This document shows positions 1 to 9,653 of a stretch of 64,000 nt of DNA, one piece after another. The notes below the pieces were generated by a model. The model had not been told where the DNA came from, did no database searches, and worked only from the letters and a program-made list of their open reading frames with translations. A program made the position numbers and the translations under genes. The stretch comes from Prostheceraeus crozeri (taxonomy: Eukaryota; Platyhelminthes; Polycladida; Euryleptidae), in assembly GCA_907163375.1 (NCBI GenBank), contig CAJQUW010007812.1, forward strand, positions 62,001-126,000, given 5' to 3'. Every line of letters starts with the position of its first letter. Position 1 is the first letter of the stretch.

Positions 1-587
1 TACTTTTTTCAATAGTGATCGGAAGGGCCAACATTATGGAGAAAACTTGTGCGCAGTGATCTGAATTCTTCGAATCTGAAGGAATTTTGGCAATCGAAGC
101 ACTTTGCTTGAACTCACATTTATCCGCAAGCGACGCACGACTTTTTTCCCATCTGTGTAAGGTATAAGGAATTCCTTTTTGCCACGTAATAGGTTCCTCG
201 ATGTGCCGTCGATTTCGAATTAATCGCACTTTTAGCAAACCGAAGCAGATAAACAAAATATTTGATTCTGTGATTGCAAGATTGCATCCGTCAATAATGT
301 TTCTATGAGGATAATGTTAACCCCCGCCCCGTTGACGCTTTCTCTGAACGTACCCGTTTGGGCTGGTGGGGGGAGTCGTCCCCCTTCCCCATCATGATCT
401 CCTTAACTACACGGTGGGACCAATTCAGAATAGGTGCTCAATATATTTCGGACGCGAGGAAAATTAATTTTTCATTGTCACAGATCTCCATTCTATAAAT
501 AGCATCCTATGACTTGACTTTCACTTATTGGAAAATATTCATTTCCATTACTATATGTTAAAAATTATGATTACTGAATGTTTATGG
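1..587. other. Intergenic, no gene recognised
   Basis: I see no supported coding region or RNA gene here. There is a locally GC-rich, C-run-containing patch around 320-400. The rest is ordinary host-like sequence. Confidence 0.5.
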
Positions 588-1297
588 CAGGAGTGGGCAA
601 GCGTTTTAGACTACTAGGCCTTTTCGGGGAGTCAAAATACGCACTAGGCCGGAGAAAAAAAGGTTTTCAAGAAAGGATAAATTTATTAAAATATGCGACA
701 CGATCAATTGGAAACATGTTTCTTCGAGATGGAAGCAACATCAGGATCGACTGAGGAAGCGCTCAAAAACAGAATTTCATTTAGGTCCTCGTCTGTTAGC
801 TCAGATCGCTTGCTCTAACAAAATTTCATTTTCGAAAAGAGCTGCTCGCACGAATAGGTGCTTACGAAAATTGCTATCAATCGCTTGGCACGGGCCTACA
901 GTAATGGAAACTGAAAGCGTGGCAATTGACTGTAGAAGTGAATGAGAGTGGTGCAAGAAGAAAACTTAGACGAGAGAACTTCGGAAGCTTGCAGATCAAC
1001 TAACTCAATTTGCACTTCAGTGGGAGTGTCGTCGTAAGGAAAGTCGAAAGGAGTGCTGACGAGCTTAAGCTCTTGCAAATTAGAAGGTACATCTGTGAAG
1101 CGTGAAGAGAATTCATTCCGAAATGTTGAGAGCACACAAGTGCATTCTTCGGGGTTTATGAGGGCTACATCACACTGAGCGATGTGCTACAAATCATTTA
1201 GGACGGATCCAGTTAGAAAAATCAAGGAGCCGCTAGGCCGGACTGGAATACTGGCGAGGCCGTATCCGGCCTATAGGCCGGAGTTTGTCGACTCCTG
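588..1297 (-). mobile_element. Internally deleted hAT transposon with TIRs and imperfect 8-bp TSD
   Basis: The ends are inverted: CAGGAGTGGGCAA at 588-600, and the right end at 1285-1297 reads CAGGAGTCGACAA on the minus strand. The flanking octamers are GTTTATGG (580-587) and ATTTAGGG (1298-1305), six of eight matching, as expected for the 8-bp duplication of hAT elements. Only about 710 bp remain, holding the 3' part of a hAT transposase on the minus strand. The element is non-autonomous. Confidence 0.8.
705..1135 (-). pseudogene. hAT transposase C-terminal remnant (ZBED5/SCAND3/GTF2IRD2-like lineage)
   Basis: The minus-strand frame from 1135 has the pattern of the pre-dimerisation region of ZBED5/GTF2IRD2-like hAT transposases: an F..EFSSRF.D stretch, a P.EVQIELVDLQ stretch, then a short segment ending in FPLL. 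Directly after it, across a stop, 895-710 reads a hATC dimerisation signature with STYSCEQLFSKMKF and SELTDEDLNEIL. The catalytic N-terminal part is missing. Stops interrupt the frame (after FPLL and within the KMKFC segment), so this is a pseudogene. Assignment to hAT is secure because motif, TIRs and TSD agree. The sub-lineage is inferred from memory of the family. Confidence 0.8.
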
Positions 1298-2233
1298 ATT
1301 TAGGGCTACCAGTTAGGGATCGTCCATGATCCACGTGGACAGAAGCATGAGCTCTTTTGACCCCCTCCCAAGCAGACAGTTTCATGGATACTGTCCCACA
1401 CCTCCTCCCCAACACCCACCCCGTGGACAGTGGACATCATTGTGGATATGTATTCAACTTTATTGATTTATTATTAATCTACAATGTGGATGTAGTGCTA
1501 AATTGTATTCTTCGTGATTGTTCGATAATCCTGCTTACAGTATTGGGCTGTCCTTCGAACTCTATTCACGAAAATAGGCCGCTAGTTTATGCCATAAGGT
1601 AGAGCATCATATATGATATCTTCTAAGCTAAATGCACAGGATTCAACAAAAAGTTAGGCCTATTGTGATAAGATATGCAAGTATATGCGGTATGGTATTC
1701 TAAAATCTCAAAACCAGACATTTATCAAGATTCAAGCTCATCATTGCAAAATGATAAAAAGTAGATTTACGGTACATGCGTATAAGAATAATTTTAACAC
1801 TTTCCTTCTAAGTGTCCAACGTGGACTCGTACCATTGCCACCCCTTCCTTCACATGGACACACAGTGGACAGCACTATAGAGCCACCATCCTCCCCTCTG
1901 CGCTGTTCACATGGATTATGAACGATCACTTATGAAAAGAATTATATTGTTATGATGCAGTTATGCAATCCTATAAATCCGGATATTCAATTGATGCATG
2001 CTATCTGAATGCAGCTCAACAACAACACATGAGTCTTTCAATTCTGGCGAATTTATCAAAATACGTCATCCCACACAGCAAGGTTAGTTTCGAGCGGATA
2101 CAAAGAGCTAGAAAATGCATAAAGCTCAGAACAATATGAAATAGCAAGGCTAAAACGAGGCAAGCATATTCAGACTATTTCGTGAAAAGGTAGTAATATT
2201 CTTTCACCTGCTTGAATACTACCATAGAGTAAG
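1298..2233. other. Non-coding stretch with recurrent GTGGACA motifs
   Basis: No gene is supported. The word GTGGACA or close variants recurs (about 1336, 1422, 1822, 1866 and again near 30950 and 63670), often beside CCCC- or CCACC-rich patches. This suggests an old dispersed repeat, but I cannot define a unit. Confidence 0.3.
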
Positions 2234-2496
2234 TATATTAGGTAGAGTAGCCACTCAGTATTAATAAAATTCCCAATGTGTATGCAGCTTCGATTTTATA
2301 AATGAACTCGAGTTGACTCCCAGTACCAAATATGAGACGAGCCAATTTTCGCAGCTTTAAGGAAATTACCACGCAATTGACTGATCATGACGGCAATACA
2401 GAAGGAAAAATAATATTTAACAAATCCTGTTGAATTGTAATGACAATCTTGCGCTGGTAATGTTTGTTAAATTAGCAATTCGCTCGGCTGCTTCTC
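2234..2496 (+). repeat. Left copy of ~250-bp direct repeat (partner 63694-63944)
   Basis: The sequence starting TATTAGGTAGAGT and running through ATGTGTATGCAGCTTCGATTTT, ATGAACTCGAGTTGA and ATTGACTGATCATGAC recurs in the same orientation at 63694-63944, diverged by scattered substitutions and small indels. The repeat overlaps the 3' end and downstream region of the minus-strand exon at 2467-2550. It may therefore be a duplicated gene 3' end rather than a transposon. Confidence 0.75.
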
Positions 2497-2550
2497 AGCC
2501 TTATTAGCAAGACTCTTCTTAAACGTGATCATATCACGAACGGCCTGCCA
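2467..2550 (-). CDS. Putative terminal exon of a host gene (unidentified)
   Basis: On the minus strand a pyrimidine-rich tract ending TTTCTTCTTTCAG (acceptor at 2551-2552) is followed by 27 sense codons and a TAA at 2467-2469. The peptide begins WQAVRDMITFKKS and ends SELLI; it is charged and lysine-rich. Good acceptor context, clean codons and conservation of the last few codons in the 63.9-kb copy support a real terminal exon. I do not recognise the protein and see no convincing upstream exon. Confidence 0.4.
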   Translation of the reverse strand, partial: WQAVRDMITFKKSLANKAEKQPSELLI

Positions 2551-3958
2551 CTGAAAGAAGAAAATATCACAATCAAAAACAACGATCGCAATCAACTTTA
2601 AACGATGTTTGGGTTTGCTATATTACTCAGATTCAAAAAGTGAAACACAAATTTAGTGAATCATGAAATCATGTCGATGAAAATTGAATTAAAACCCTGA
2701 AATTTCAGCCGAGGAAGCACAATATGATCTCAACTTTTCCGTGAAGACCTGCATTATAATGTGTTTCATGACGTGACATTTCCTTGATCATCAGCTTAAT
2801 TTCCGCTGAATTAAGACACCTGCTCGCAAATGTCCATTCACTTCGATATTTAATAAGTTTTATACTACTTATATAGGGCACCAAATTGCTTGTACATTCA
2901 TATAAACATAAGAACAATTTGCAAAATGTTGCTTGTTAAAAATCGATCGAATAATGTGTTGGACTACAGAAACGAAATCTACCAAAAAACTGAATCTTTT
3001 GATATAAAAATTTTCAGTGCATGCTGACATTGTTTTATGTCGGCACTACATACTTACTCTATGATTCCTACTAGCACATATATTTGTAGGACGAGTTGGG
3101 TATGTACCATAGGATCATTGTAGATCACTGGCATGAGGTCACATCATCGATGCATTTTGTAGCAAATCAAAAATAGCCGAAATCATCACATGATATTCTA
3201 GAAAACAAGAATATTCAATATTGTGCGAATGCGCGTTTGATTTAAAGTCATCAGCTTGACTTTTCAGAGGGCCATATTCATAAATATTTTACCATCCTAT
3301 CAAAAATGCGCGAAAAAAATAAGTTAGTGAGAAGGGCAGTGTCAAACATGAACTTTTATATGATATAACAGCTTTTATGAATATAATCTTCAGCGAATCT
3401 GAACAATATTGTGGACCTTTTACGTGGTAATCTGAAAGGCTTCCGAGATTGTCCTTTGCATTTCGATCGAAGGGCATAACCATGTTAGTGCACGATGATT
3501 TCGCAAGATCTTTGATGATCCAGGCCATCTGCTATCATGACCGCATAAGAAGGCGCATGCTTCTCCATTCGACGATGATTTTGGCTACCCTTCACTGCGT
3601 TGTAATTCGTTTTTCGGCAACAATCCAAAACATGTGCTAATGTGCATTCATAGCTTCTTTTGTGCCTTTCGATCTATTTGACCATCATTAGATCACATAT
3701 AAGCACCTCTGACTTGCACGCCACAGCAGACAGTCAAAATGCTGCTTGGTGTCAAAATCAAACAAAATTCACTCTCCATCATTTTTCCCATTGTCAGTTT
3801 GTGTTGTGCAAGCTGGGTGTGATGCATGCATCGGACTCAAAAGGCTCGGCACTTTTCTCCTTTCCTCATAATAATGCAGTGACAGTATAATCCTATTCTA
3901 TCTATACCCGGGCAACAACACACCAGCATATAACGCACACTTGGATATAGCGGACAGA
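2551..3958. other. No gene recognised
   Basis: Short open frames exist on both strands but none has recognisable motifs, and none agrees with splice signals I could defend. It could hold intron sequence of the gene ending at 2467. Confidence 0.4.
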
Positions 3959-4440
3959 AGTAATGGGAAAAAGACCGCTCCAGGACAAGACAAAAAAATT
4001 GGTATTTTTAAAAACGCCTAAATTTAAGAATTTTGGTCATTTTTCAGGTTATGAAGACCTAAATTTGTAAATTTAGGGGTATTTAAAATGTTATGATTTT
4101 TTTCAAAAAAAAATTGGTATTTTTAAAAACGACTAAATTTAAGAATTTTGGTCATTTTTCAGGTTATGAAGACCTAAATTCATAAATTTAGGCGTTTTTA
4201 AAAAAATACCTAATTTTTCAAATTTTTTCAAAATCTCAAATTTGTGATTAGAATTTTTTTATCCTGAAAATCATGACCGTTCCAGGACATCGAAAATCAT
4301 AAAAATTGAGAATCTCAAATTTGAGATTAGAATTTTTTTATCCTCAAAATCATGACCGTTCCATGACACAACATCAGAAAAATTGGTAAATTTAGGAGAA
4401 GTTAAAATATCCCTAATTATCCCTAAATTTATGAATTTTT
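3959..4440. repeat. Left TIR of Polinton B copy 1
   Basis: Matches the TIRs at 29274-29787 and 45994-46424. It is built of diverged tandem sub-units carrying AGACCG(T/C)TCCAGGACA and an AAATT(T/C)A(T/A)(G/A)AATTT core. The right TIR of this copy is not present in the window. Confidence 0.85.
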
Positions 4441-4479
4441 AATCATTTTTATTTTTAGGGGAAAAATATTTTTTTAAAA

Positions 4480-6048
4480 ATGGAAACCTCAAAAATGGAA
4501 ACCTCAAAAGTGGAAGAAACCTCAAGAATATATCCTTCGTTATCTCAATTAAAAATAACTGAAATGGATAAAGAAAAGCACAAAGATAGAGTACGTTATG
4601 TGAAAGATAAGGAATCTCAGTTATTATTAAGATTAGAACATTATAAAAAATTAAGAAAGAGATGGTCTAAAATTGAGAATGTAACACAAGGTATTGGAAT
4701 ATTTTTAACAATAAGTTTAGGTGCTTTAACAATTGTTATATCTTCAGGTGTTTTAGTAATTCCAGTAGTTGCTACAGCTTTAACAGGTACGGGTGTTTTT
4801 ACAACTTCACTTATTACAATGTTAGATAAATCTTTAATAACTAAGAAACGAAAATCATTAAAAACTAAGCATTTACATATTAAAGAAGTCTATGATAAAC
4901 TACATTACTACTTTCAAAGAGTATGTGATGATAATGTTATTACGTTAGATGAGATTGAAAAATTTGATCAAATAGCTAATGAAGCTAATAAAATATCATT
5001 TCAATTACAGTCAGAAAAAGTTGATGACAAGAATAATCAGGATGGTAAAACTTTTTTTAGAAGAATTGAAAACTTTATTAAACAAAACTTTAGACGAGAA
5101 AATTGTAAACGAAAAGATGTCAGACTCCAAAGGAATAAAAAAAATAATTTGTTCAGTAAAATGTTTTTGTTGTATTCCAATGTTACTACAAAATTCAAAT
5201 ATTATATTTTAAAAATGGATAAAATTAAAGCTGATAATCAAGAAAGAATCCAACAATTAGACGAGTTAATAAAACAAAGAAATATTATGAAAGAAAATCA
5301 TCTTCAACATAGAATGATAAAAGCTGGTATTCAATCTGATATGTTTGAAAAAATGCAGCAAACCGAGCAAGTAAAAACTGATTTTGAAAAAACTATGGAA
5401 CCATTTAAAACTCTTGAAAAAGAACTTACAAATAATGATAGACAAATTAATATAACTGCTCCAGCTCACAAAACTATATTAGATGACTATGGATTGCGAA
5501 AATCAAACATTAATAAGAAATTACCAAAATCTATGCAATTTGAACATTCTATTTCATTTATAGATGGAAAAACAATACCTAGATTTTATCTCGGACAAAA
5601 AGAAATCTTTCCACAACCTTTTCGAGGTTTAATTTTTTCACCAGATAAATCTCCTTTTAATTTAGATAGAAATTTTGTTAATCTTTTAAGAGGAGCAGCT
5701 TTAAATAATTATGCTGTAGAAGATCTCATAAAATATAAAGCTATGTTAGATAGAGTTGGTGCAGCAAAATCTCTTAGACGTTATAAACAATTAGAAAATT
5801 TATTATCAACGGGAGTTAAAGTAGGAAAAGGTTTCAAAACAGAAACAACTGTATTCTTACCAGATGATCCACAAGAATTACTAAATAGATTAAATATTTT
5901 AATATCTGCAATAAAAGAAGGACATAATTCTAGTTTCAATGAAATTCATGCTATATTGAAAAGACTGTTAGAAAAGAAGATTCTAAATGAAGAGGATTAT
6001 AAAAGTATAACGGGACATCGGAGATGTCTTCCAGGGCTTCGCCCGTAG
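4480..6048 (+). CDS. Polinton B protein 1: membrane/coiled-coil protein, DUF8207-like C-terminus (intact copy)
   Basis: 522 codons, uninterrupted here but broken in copy 2. Residues 71-113 form one long or two short hydrophobic helices (TISLGALTIVISSG...), followed by a charged helical region. Residues ~225-315 are coiled-coil-like, and residues ~350-520 contain an F.GLIFSPDK stretch, a DLIKYKAML stretch and a closing LPDDPQELLNRLN...EEDYKSI region. The arrangement resembles uncharacterised proteins of invertebrate Polinton/adintovirus-like elements carrying a DUF8207-type domain (from memory, not searched). ATG follows an AT-rich TTTTTTTAAAA leader. The last codons lie in a GC-rich double hairpin (6012-6047). 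Function unknown; a virion or membrane role is only a guess. Confidence 0.75.
   Translation: METSKMETSKVEETSRIYPSLSQLKITEMDKEKHKDRVRYVKDKESQLLLRLEHYKKLRKRWSKIENVTQGIGIFLTISLGALTIVISSGVLVIPVVATALTGTGVFTTSLITMLDKSLITKKRKSLKTKHLHIKEVYDKLHYYFQRVCDDNVITLDEIEKFDQIANEANKISFQLQSEKVDDKNNQDGKTFFRRIENFIKQNFRRENCKRKDVRLQRNKKNNLFSKMFLLYSNVTTKFKYYILKMDKIKADNQERIQQLDELIKQRNIMKENHLQHRMIKAGIQSDMFEKMQQTEQVKTDFEKTMEPFKTLEKELTNNDRQINITAPAHKTILDDYGLRKSNINKKLPKSMQFEHSISFIDGKTIPRFYLGQKEIFPQPFRGLIFSPDKSPFNLDRNFVNLLRGAALNNYAVEDLIKYKAMLDRVGAAKSLRRYKQLENLLSTGVKVGKGFKTETTVFLPDDPQELLNRLNILISAIKEGHNSSFNEIHAILKRLLEKKILNEEDYKSITGHRRCLPGLRP
6012..6047. repeat. GC-rich double hairpin at end of protein-1 gene
   Basis: Two adjacent perfect stems with 3-nt loops: GACATC-GGA-GATGTC (6014-6028) and GGGC-TTC-GCCC (6034-6044). 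The same structure occurs in copy 2 at 32880-32914. It sits in otherwise ~75% AT sequence and overlaps the stop region. Confidence 0.8.
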
Positions 6049-6112
6049 CTGAAATATGTTGTTGTTTTTAATTTTTTATAAAAAAATATTTATTCAAAAT
6101 TTTAACTAAAAA

Positions 6113-6608
6113 ATGTCTTCGAGAGAATTATCATCAGCAGATTTAGACAAAATTAATAATCATTTAGAAAATCTAACAGAGATTTTGGGTTCATCAAAAT
6201 TTAGTACGACGTTAAAAATTATAACAACTACTTCATCACACACTTGTAATTTAGAACCCATTCTACATTTGGAACAAAATAAAAATTATCAAATTGCATT
6301 GACTAGTTTCTCCACATTTAAAACTATTCAAAACGTTATCAAAGTTGTGAATGATCAATTTAGATATTCTACTGATAAAGGCAAAACGTGGAAAGTACTA
6401 ACTTTTCTTCCTGGTTCTTACGAAGTTGAATCAATATCAAATGAAATTAAAAGACATTTAGGTATACCATTTAAAGATAAGAAACAATTACATTTTGCAG
6501 TTGAACCGGCAGTTAATAAATTTTCTCTTACTTTAGACGAAAATCATCAAGTTGATTTTAATCATGATAGATCATTGTCAAAGCTATTAGGATTTAATAA
6601 ACAAACCT
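6113..6608 (+). pseudogene. Penton-like protein, 5' fragment (Polinton B copy 1)
   Basis: Nearly identical to the first ~165 residues of the complete gene at 32976-33779. After codon ~165 (FNKQT) the frame enters Polinton A terminal sequence and ends at 6634 with unrelated residues. The C-terminal jelly-roll half is lost. See the intact copy for function. Confidence 0.85.
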
Positions 6609-7475
6609 GTGTCAGAGTGGCTTTGTATGGGTAAAATTTTGAAAATTTTCCAAAGTGTGGAATTTCGACCAGGGACCTTCACCAAAACATTTTTCATCAA
6701 ATTTCACGGACCTACCCCCCCCCTACAGCAATCTTCTAACTTTGGTTCTAGTGAACGGATTTTGTCTTACAGCTACTCGTTTGAAAGAGGAGAAAAAACT
6801 GCTCGACGCCATTTTTGCCGCGAGTCAATCGGACCAGTCGTTCAAAAGTTAGAGCTGTTACAAGATTTTAGGTCGGAGCTCACCTGAAAAAATCCTAAGT
6901 GTCAGAGTGGCTTTGTATGGGTAAAATTTTGAAAATTTTCCAAAGTGTGTCATTTCGACCTGGGACCGTCACCAAAACATTTTTCATCAAATTTCACTGA
7001 CCCCCCCCCTCTGGCCGGCCGTCGTAGCGCGCGGTGATGTGCTGTCGAGGTTGGCGTGGTGTGCCGGCCAGGTTGGGAGGGTGGACTGTCGTAGCTCACC
7101 TGAAAAAATCCTAAGTGTCAGAGTGGCTTTGTATGGGTAAAATTTTGAAAATTTTCCAAAGTGTGGAATTTCGACCAGGGACCTTCACCAAAACATTTTT
7201 CATCAAATTTCACTGACCTCCCCCCCTCGGGAGAGCTCGCTTCGATCTTGGCTTCTAGTGGACGGATTTTGTCGTGCAATAGCTCGTTTGAAAGCTAAGA
7301 GTGAGACAAATTCAGTGAAAGAAACGGCTTGTTCATATCTGTCTTCGTTTAGATGTGAGACGCCATTTAAGATTTTGGGACATTGGCGAAAAACGACAGA
7401 GTTAGAATTTCCCAAGAAACAGCTCCAGCGGGCGAATGAAGGCTCGGATTGGTAAACGGAGGCCAGATTTGGAAT
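6609..7475. repeat. Left terminal region of Polinton A: three tandem modules plus TIR
   Basis: The module GTGTCAGAGTGGCTTTGTATGGG, continuing AATTTTGAAAATTTTCC and ending near ATCAAATTTCAC plus a poly-C run, occurs at 6609, 6900 and 7117. The second and third are preceded by GAGCTCACCTGAAAAAATCCTA or similar. From about 7000 to 7475 the sequence is an inverted copy of 25695-26190, including the GC-rich CTGGCCGGC patch. The true terminus may be the AGTGTCAG at 7116, which has the AGT start usual for Polintons. Confidence 0.75.
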
Positions 7476-7492
7476 CAGCTTGATGTTATTGT

Positions 7493-7538
7493 CCAATGAG
7501 GAACATTATCCAATGAGAATAAGCATTTCTATATAAAT
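7493..7538 (+). promoter_or_regulatory. Pol II promoter: two CCAAT boxes and TATA box
   Basis: CCAAT occurs at 7493-7497 and 7510-7514 and TATAAAT at 7532-7538, with spacing typical of an animal Pol II core promoter. Initiation would fall near 7560, about 80 bp before the start codon at 7640. It drives the leftmost rightward transcription unit of Polinton A. Confidence 0.7.
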
Positions 7539-7639
7539 AGCGAGCCTTCCACAGTGAGAATCATTCCATCGTTGAATCGCACGAGTGACGGACGCACATT
7601 TTCTCTCTCTCTACTTCCCTATTCTATTATCCAACTAAA

Positions 7640-8413
7640 ATGGTAAGTCGCTACTTTCGTCCCTCTCCTCCCTTGAACGTAAACTTAATACAATCTTTTC
7701 CATTTTCAGGCATCTACTCCATCTGCTGCACTAGTAGGACAAAATGGCGGTCAAACGTTACAAGGTTCGCTACGATCAGATCATCTACAACTGAGGCCAG
7801 TGGAAGAAACAACCAAGGTACATAATCCTACACCGCTACAGCGTAAATTTAAACAAGTCTTGCGTTATGACGATCATGGCGTAGTACTCCAAACGGGAAT
7901 GCTCCCTTCCACGGATGTCAAGATAATGCACAATCAGTATGGGGACTACATACTGATCCCCATGAGTCCGTACATTCGCCACCAACTTGATATTATTGAG
8001 GAGTACGTGACATTAAATATGGACATTCCTACTCCTCTTGCTCAAGAGTGGAAGGCGAGAGATGACAAGGATACTCCCTATAGAAAGATTTGGGATGGTA
8101 ATCAAATTTGCCTACCGTATCACATTGGTGCACTTACTATAAGAAGTAGGGAGATCATTCAACACCCATCACATGCGACGAGCTCGGAGAAGGTACTTGG
8201 GATATCCTTTTCAAAGTGAATGGGCTATATTATGGTCGGCATAAGGATAATAAAATAGCCTCTCTCTCCATGCATATGGAATCCATCCTATATATTCCAA
8301 AACCACCCAACGTGGACGACATAATTGATCAAATCCTTAACAGCAGTGGTACGAAGCGCAGGTCGGAGAAGAATGCTGCATCAAAACGCAAATCAAAGAA
8401 GGAGAATTACTAG
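7640..8413 (+). pseudogene. Polinton A gene 1: spliced, unidentified basic-tailed protein (frameshifted)
   Basis: The start codon ATG (7640-7642) is the whole coding part of exon 1; GTAAGT follows at once. A 67-bp intron ends at TTTTCAG (7709), and exon 2 opens in frame with codons for ASTPSAAL. The frame runs to 8219 but homology-like sense shifts frame at about 8145-8185: the alternative frame supplies GTWDILFKVNGLYYGR upstream of 8216. The protein would be ~230 residues and ends in a lysine-rich tail (KRKSKKENY). No known domain recognised; it occupies the position of a Polinton accessory protein. Either a sequencing or genuine 1-nt frameshift, or a short missed intron, could explain the break. 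Confidence 0.6.
7643..7709 (+). other. 67-bp intron directly after an ATG-only exon
   Basis: Donor GTAAGT, pyrimidine tract and TTTTCAG acceptor. Removing it joins ATG to GCATCT in phase 0. It is the same length as, and visibly similar to, the intron at 23585-23651 at the other end of the element (shared words include ACGT and ATCTT before the acceptor). Confidence 0.75.
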
Positions 8414-8447
8414 TCCTTTCCTAACTCTACCCTATGACAATTCGCTT

Positions 8448-8555
8448 ATGTGCTTTGAGTGTCGTAGACGTGGTCTTATTAGATACATTTTACTTCTTCG
8501 TTGCCATCATATCATTCGTGTATTTTGTCGTGAAAAGCATCGATGTAATTCTTAA
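8448..8555 (+). CDS. Possible Cys/His-rich micropeptide
   Basis: A 35-codon frame starting at ATG 8448 reads MCFECRRRGL... and has CxxC, CHH and C...C groups. It lies between gene 1 and the exonuclease acceptor, so it could be intronic. Too short to separate from chance. Confidence 0.15.
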   Translation: MCFECRRRGLIRYILLLRCHHIIRVFCREKHRCNS

Positions 8556-8607
8556 TTTTGTAATATGTTATAGAACGTTTCCTTAGATGTGTAAATTTCC
8601 GTTTTAG

Positions 8608-9156
8608 GCTTCTATCATCATTTTTATGGATTGTGAGGGTGAACCTGTACAGGAGCTCAATGCTATTGCTATGAACAATTGGACATATCAGATTGTCAGT
8701 GTCTATCATCAACATGCTAACTGCAATCCCAATGTTGATCAATGGGCGAGAAAACACATTCATGGACTTAATCTGAAATATTTGCAAGACTATGGCTTTT
8801 CTTGTGAGAGTGCTCTTCTTATTGACTTTAAACGATGGTTAGCTGCTTTCAATGTTATACGCATCTTTTGTAATAATCCTGGTAAGGAGAGGAAAGTATT
8901 TCCCAATCTAATCATTGATGATATTTTGCTCCCACCTTGGGATAGTAGAGTGAATCAACATTATCATGAAGTCACGAAACGTTTTAAGGATTTGTCTGTT
9001 CCTATTTTGTCTGTTCGTTGTAGTAGCTACGTTCATAACCAATGCTTCTTTCCTCCTTACCTCAGCACTGCCAAAGTCCTGTATGGTTATCATTGCTCGC
9101 TGTATGATAGTTACCAGCTGTATCTATTTTATCTCTTTCAAACCATTGATTTATAA
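8608..9156 (+). CDS. DEDDh-type 3'-5' exonuclease-like protein (start supplied by splicing)
   Basis: An acceptor CCGTTTTAG ends at 8607 and is followed by GCTTCTATCATC..., in frame with the downstream protein. An ATG-only exon such as 7640-7642 joins in phase 0, giving a hydrophobic strand ahead of the first motif. Motif I is IIFMDCEGEPVQEL (Asp and Glu of DEDD exonucleases). The end carries HCSLYDSYQLYLFY, like the His-x4-Asp third motif of the DnaQ class; motif II is less clear (IIDD region). About 183 residues, the size of a stand-alone DnaQ-like nuclease. The alternative is translation from the internal ATG at 8626, which would remove the first strand. Role inferred: proofreading, end processing or RNA degradation. 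Confidence 0.55.
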   Translation, partial: ASIIIFMDCEGEPVQELNAIAMNNWTYQIVSVYHQHANCNPNVDQWARKHIHGLNLKYLQDYGFSCESALLIDFKRWLAAFNVIRIFCNNPGKERKVFPNLIIDDILLPPWDSRVNQHYHEVTKRFKDLSVPILSVRCSSYVHNQCFFPPYLSTAKVLYGYHCSLYDSYQLYLFYLFQTIDL

Positions 9157-9240
9157 TGCATGCTTGTTACTATTATTCAATAAATGTTACTATGAGAAGA
9201 GTTGCTTTCATGCAATGGATGGGTTAGATAAAGGGCGATC

Positions 9241-9651
9241 ATGTCTTTCTCAAACGACTGCGGAACATTACATTTTCATAGGCAAAGTTTAAAAGGAGCT
9301 GTTCAAGATTATGTGATAAATTTTCATAAAGATGAGACCGACATCGAAGCAGTGGTCGATGATGCTAGCATTCTATTTCTAGAGTTAATGAATACATTCT
9401 CTGATAGCATTGTCATGGCGCGATTAGTTGCGAAAATTAAGTTTAGTCATTTTGGAAAGAAAGAGGTGGAAAGTCGCTCTTTCCATTTTGCTTCTTATTC
9501 AATGGAAGTGGTAGATCACCCCGAAGAATTTTTTAAAAGACATATGATAAAAATTGCTGAACGTCTTAATGCATTTAACCGTCATGGTAGCAGTCTAGTG
9601 ATTGAAGCGATTTCAGATATTCACATTCAACTTTCCATAAAGAAAAATTGA
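9241..9651 (+). CDS. Conserved Polinton-type hypothetical protein
   Basis: 136 residues, acidic in the first half. The pattern F.FAS...E.F....IKIAERL..F...GSSLVIEAISDIHIQL resembles, from memory, a domain common in proteins next to viral-type PolB genes of invertebrate Polintons (ending with GSGW...I..L). The protein is short and uninterrupted and ends two bases before the next gene's ATG (TGAAAATG), so the two may be co-translated. Function unknown. Confidence 0.6.
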   Translation: MSFSNDCGTLHFHRQSLKGAVQDYVINFHKDETDIEAVVDDASILFLELMNTFSDSIVMARLVAKIKFSHFGKKEVESRSFHFASYSMEVVDHPEEFFKRHMIKIAERLNAFNRHGSSLVIEAISDIHIQLSIKKN

Positions 9652-9653
9652 AA

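Larger units (their letters stand above)
3959..6608 (+). mobile_element. AT-rich Polinton B, copy 1, left part (interrupted)
   Basis: This piece begins AGTAATGGG at 3959, the same terminus as the complete copy at 29274. It contains the left TIR, a first gene and the 5' part of a second. It is collinear and closely similar to 31240-33471 of copy 2 until 6608, where similarity stops abruptly inside the penton-like gene at the left edge of Polinton A. Collinearity resumes near 26318. The missing ~390 bp (33472-33860 of copy 2) shows that the break is not a simple insertion. Confidence 0.9.
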
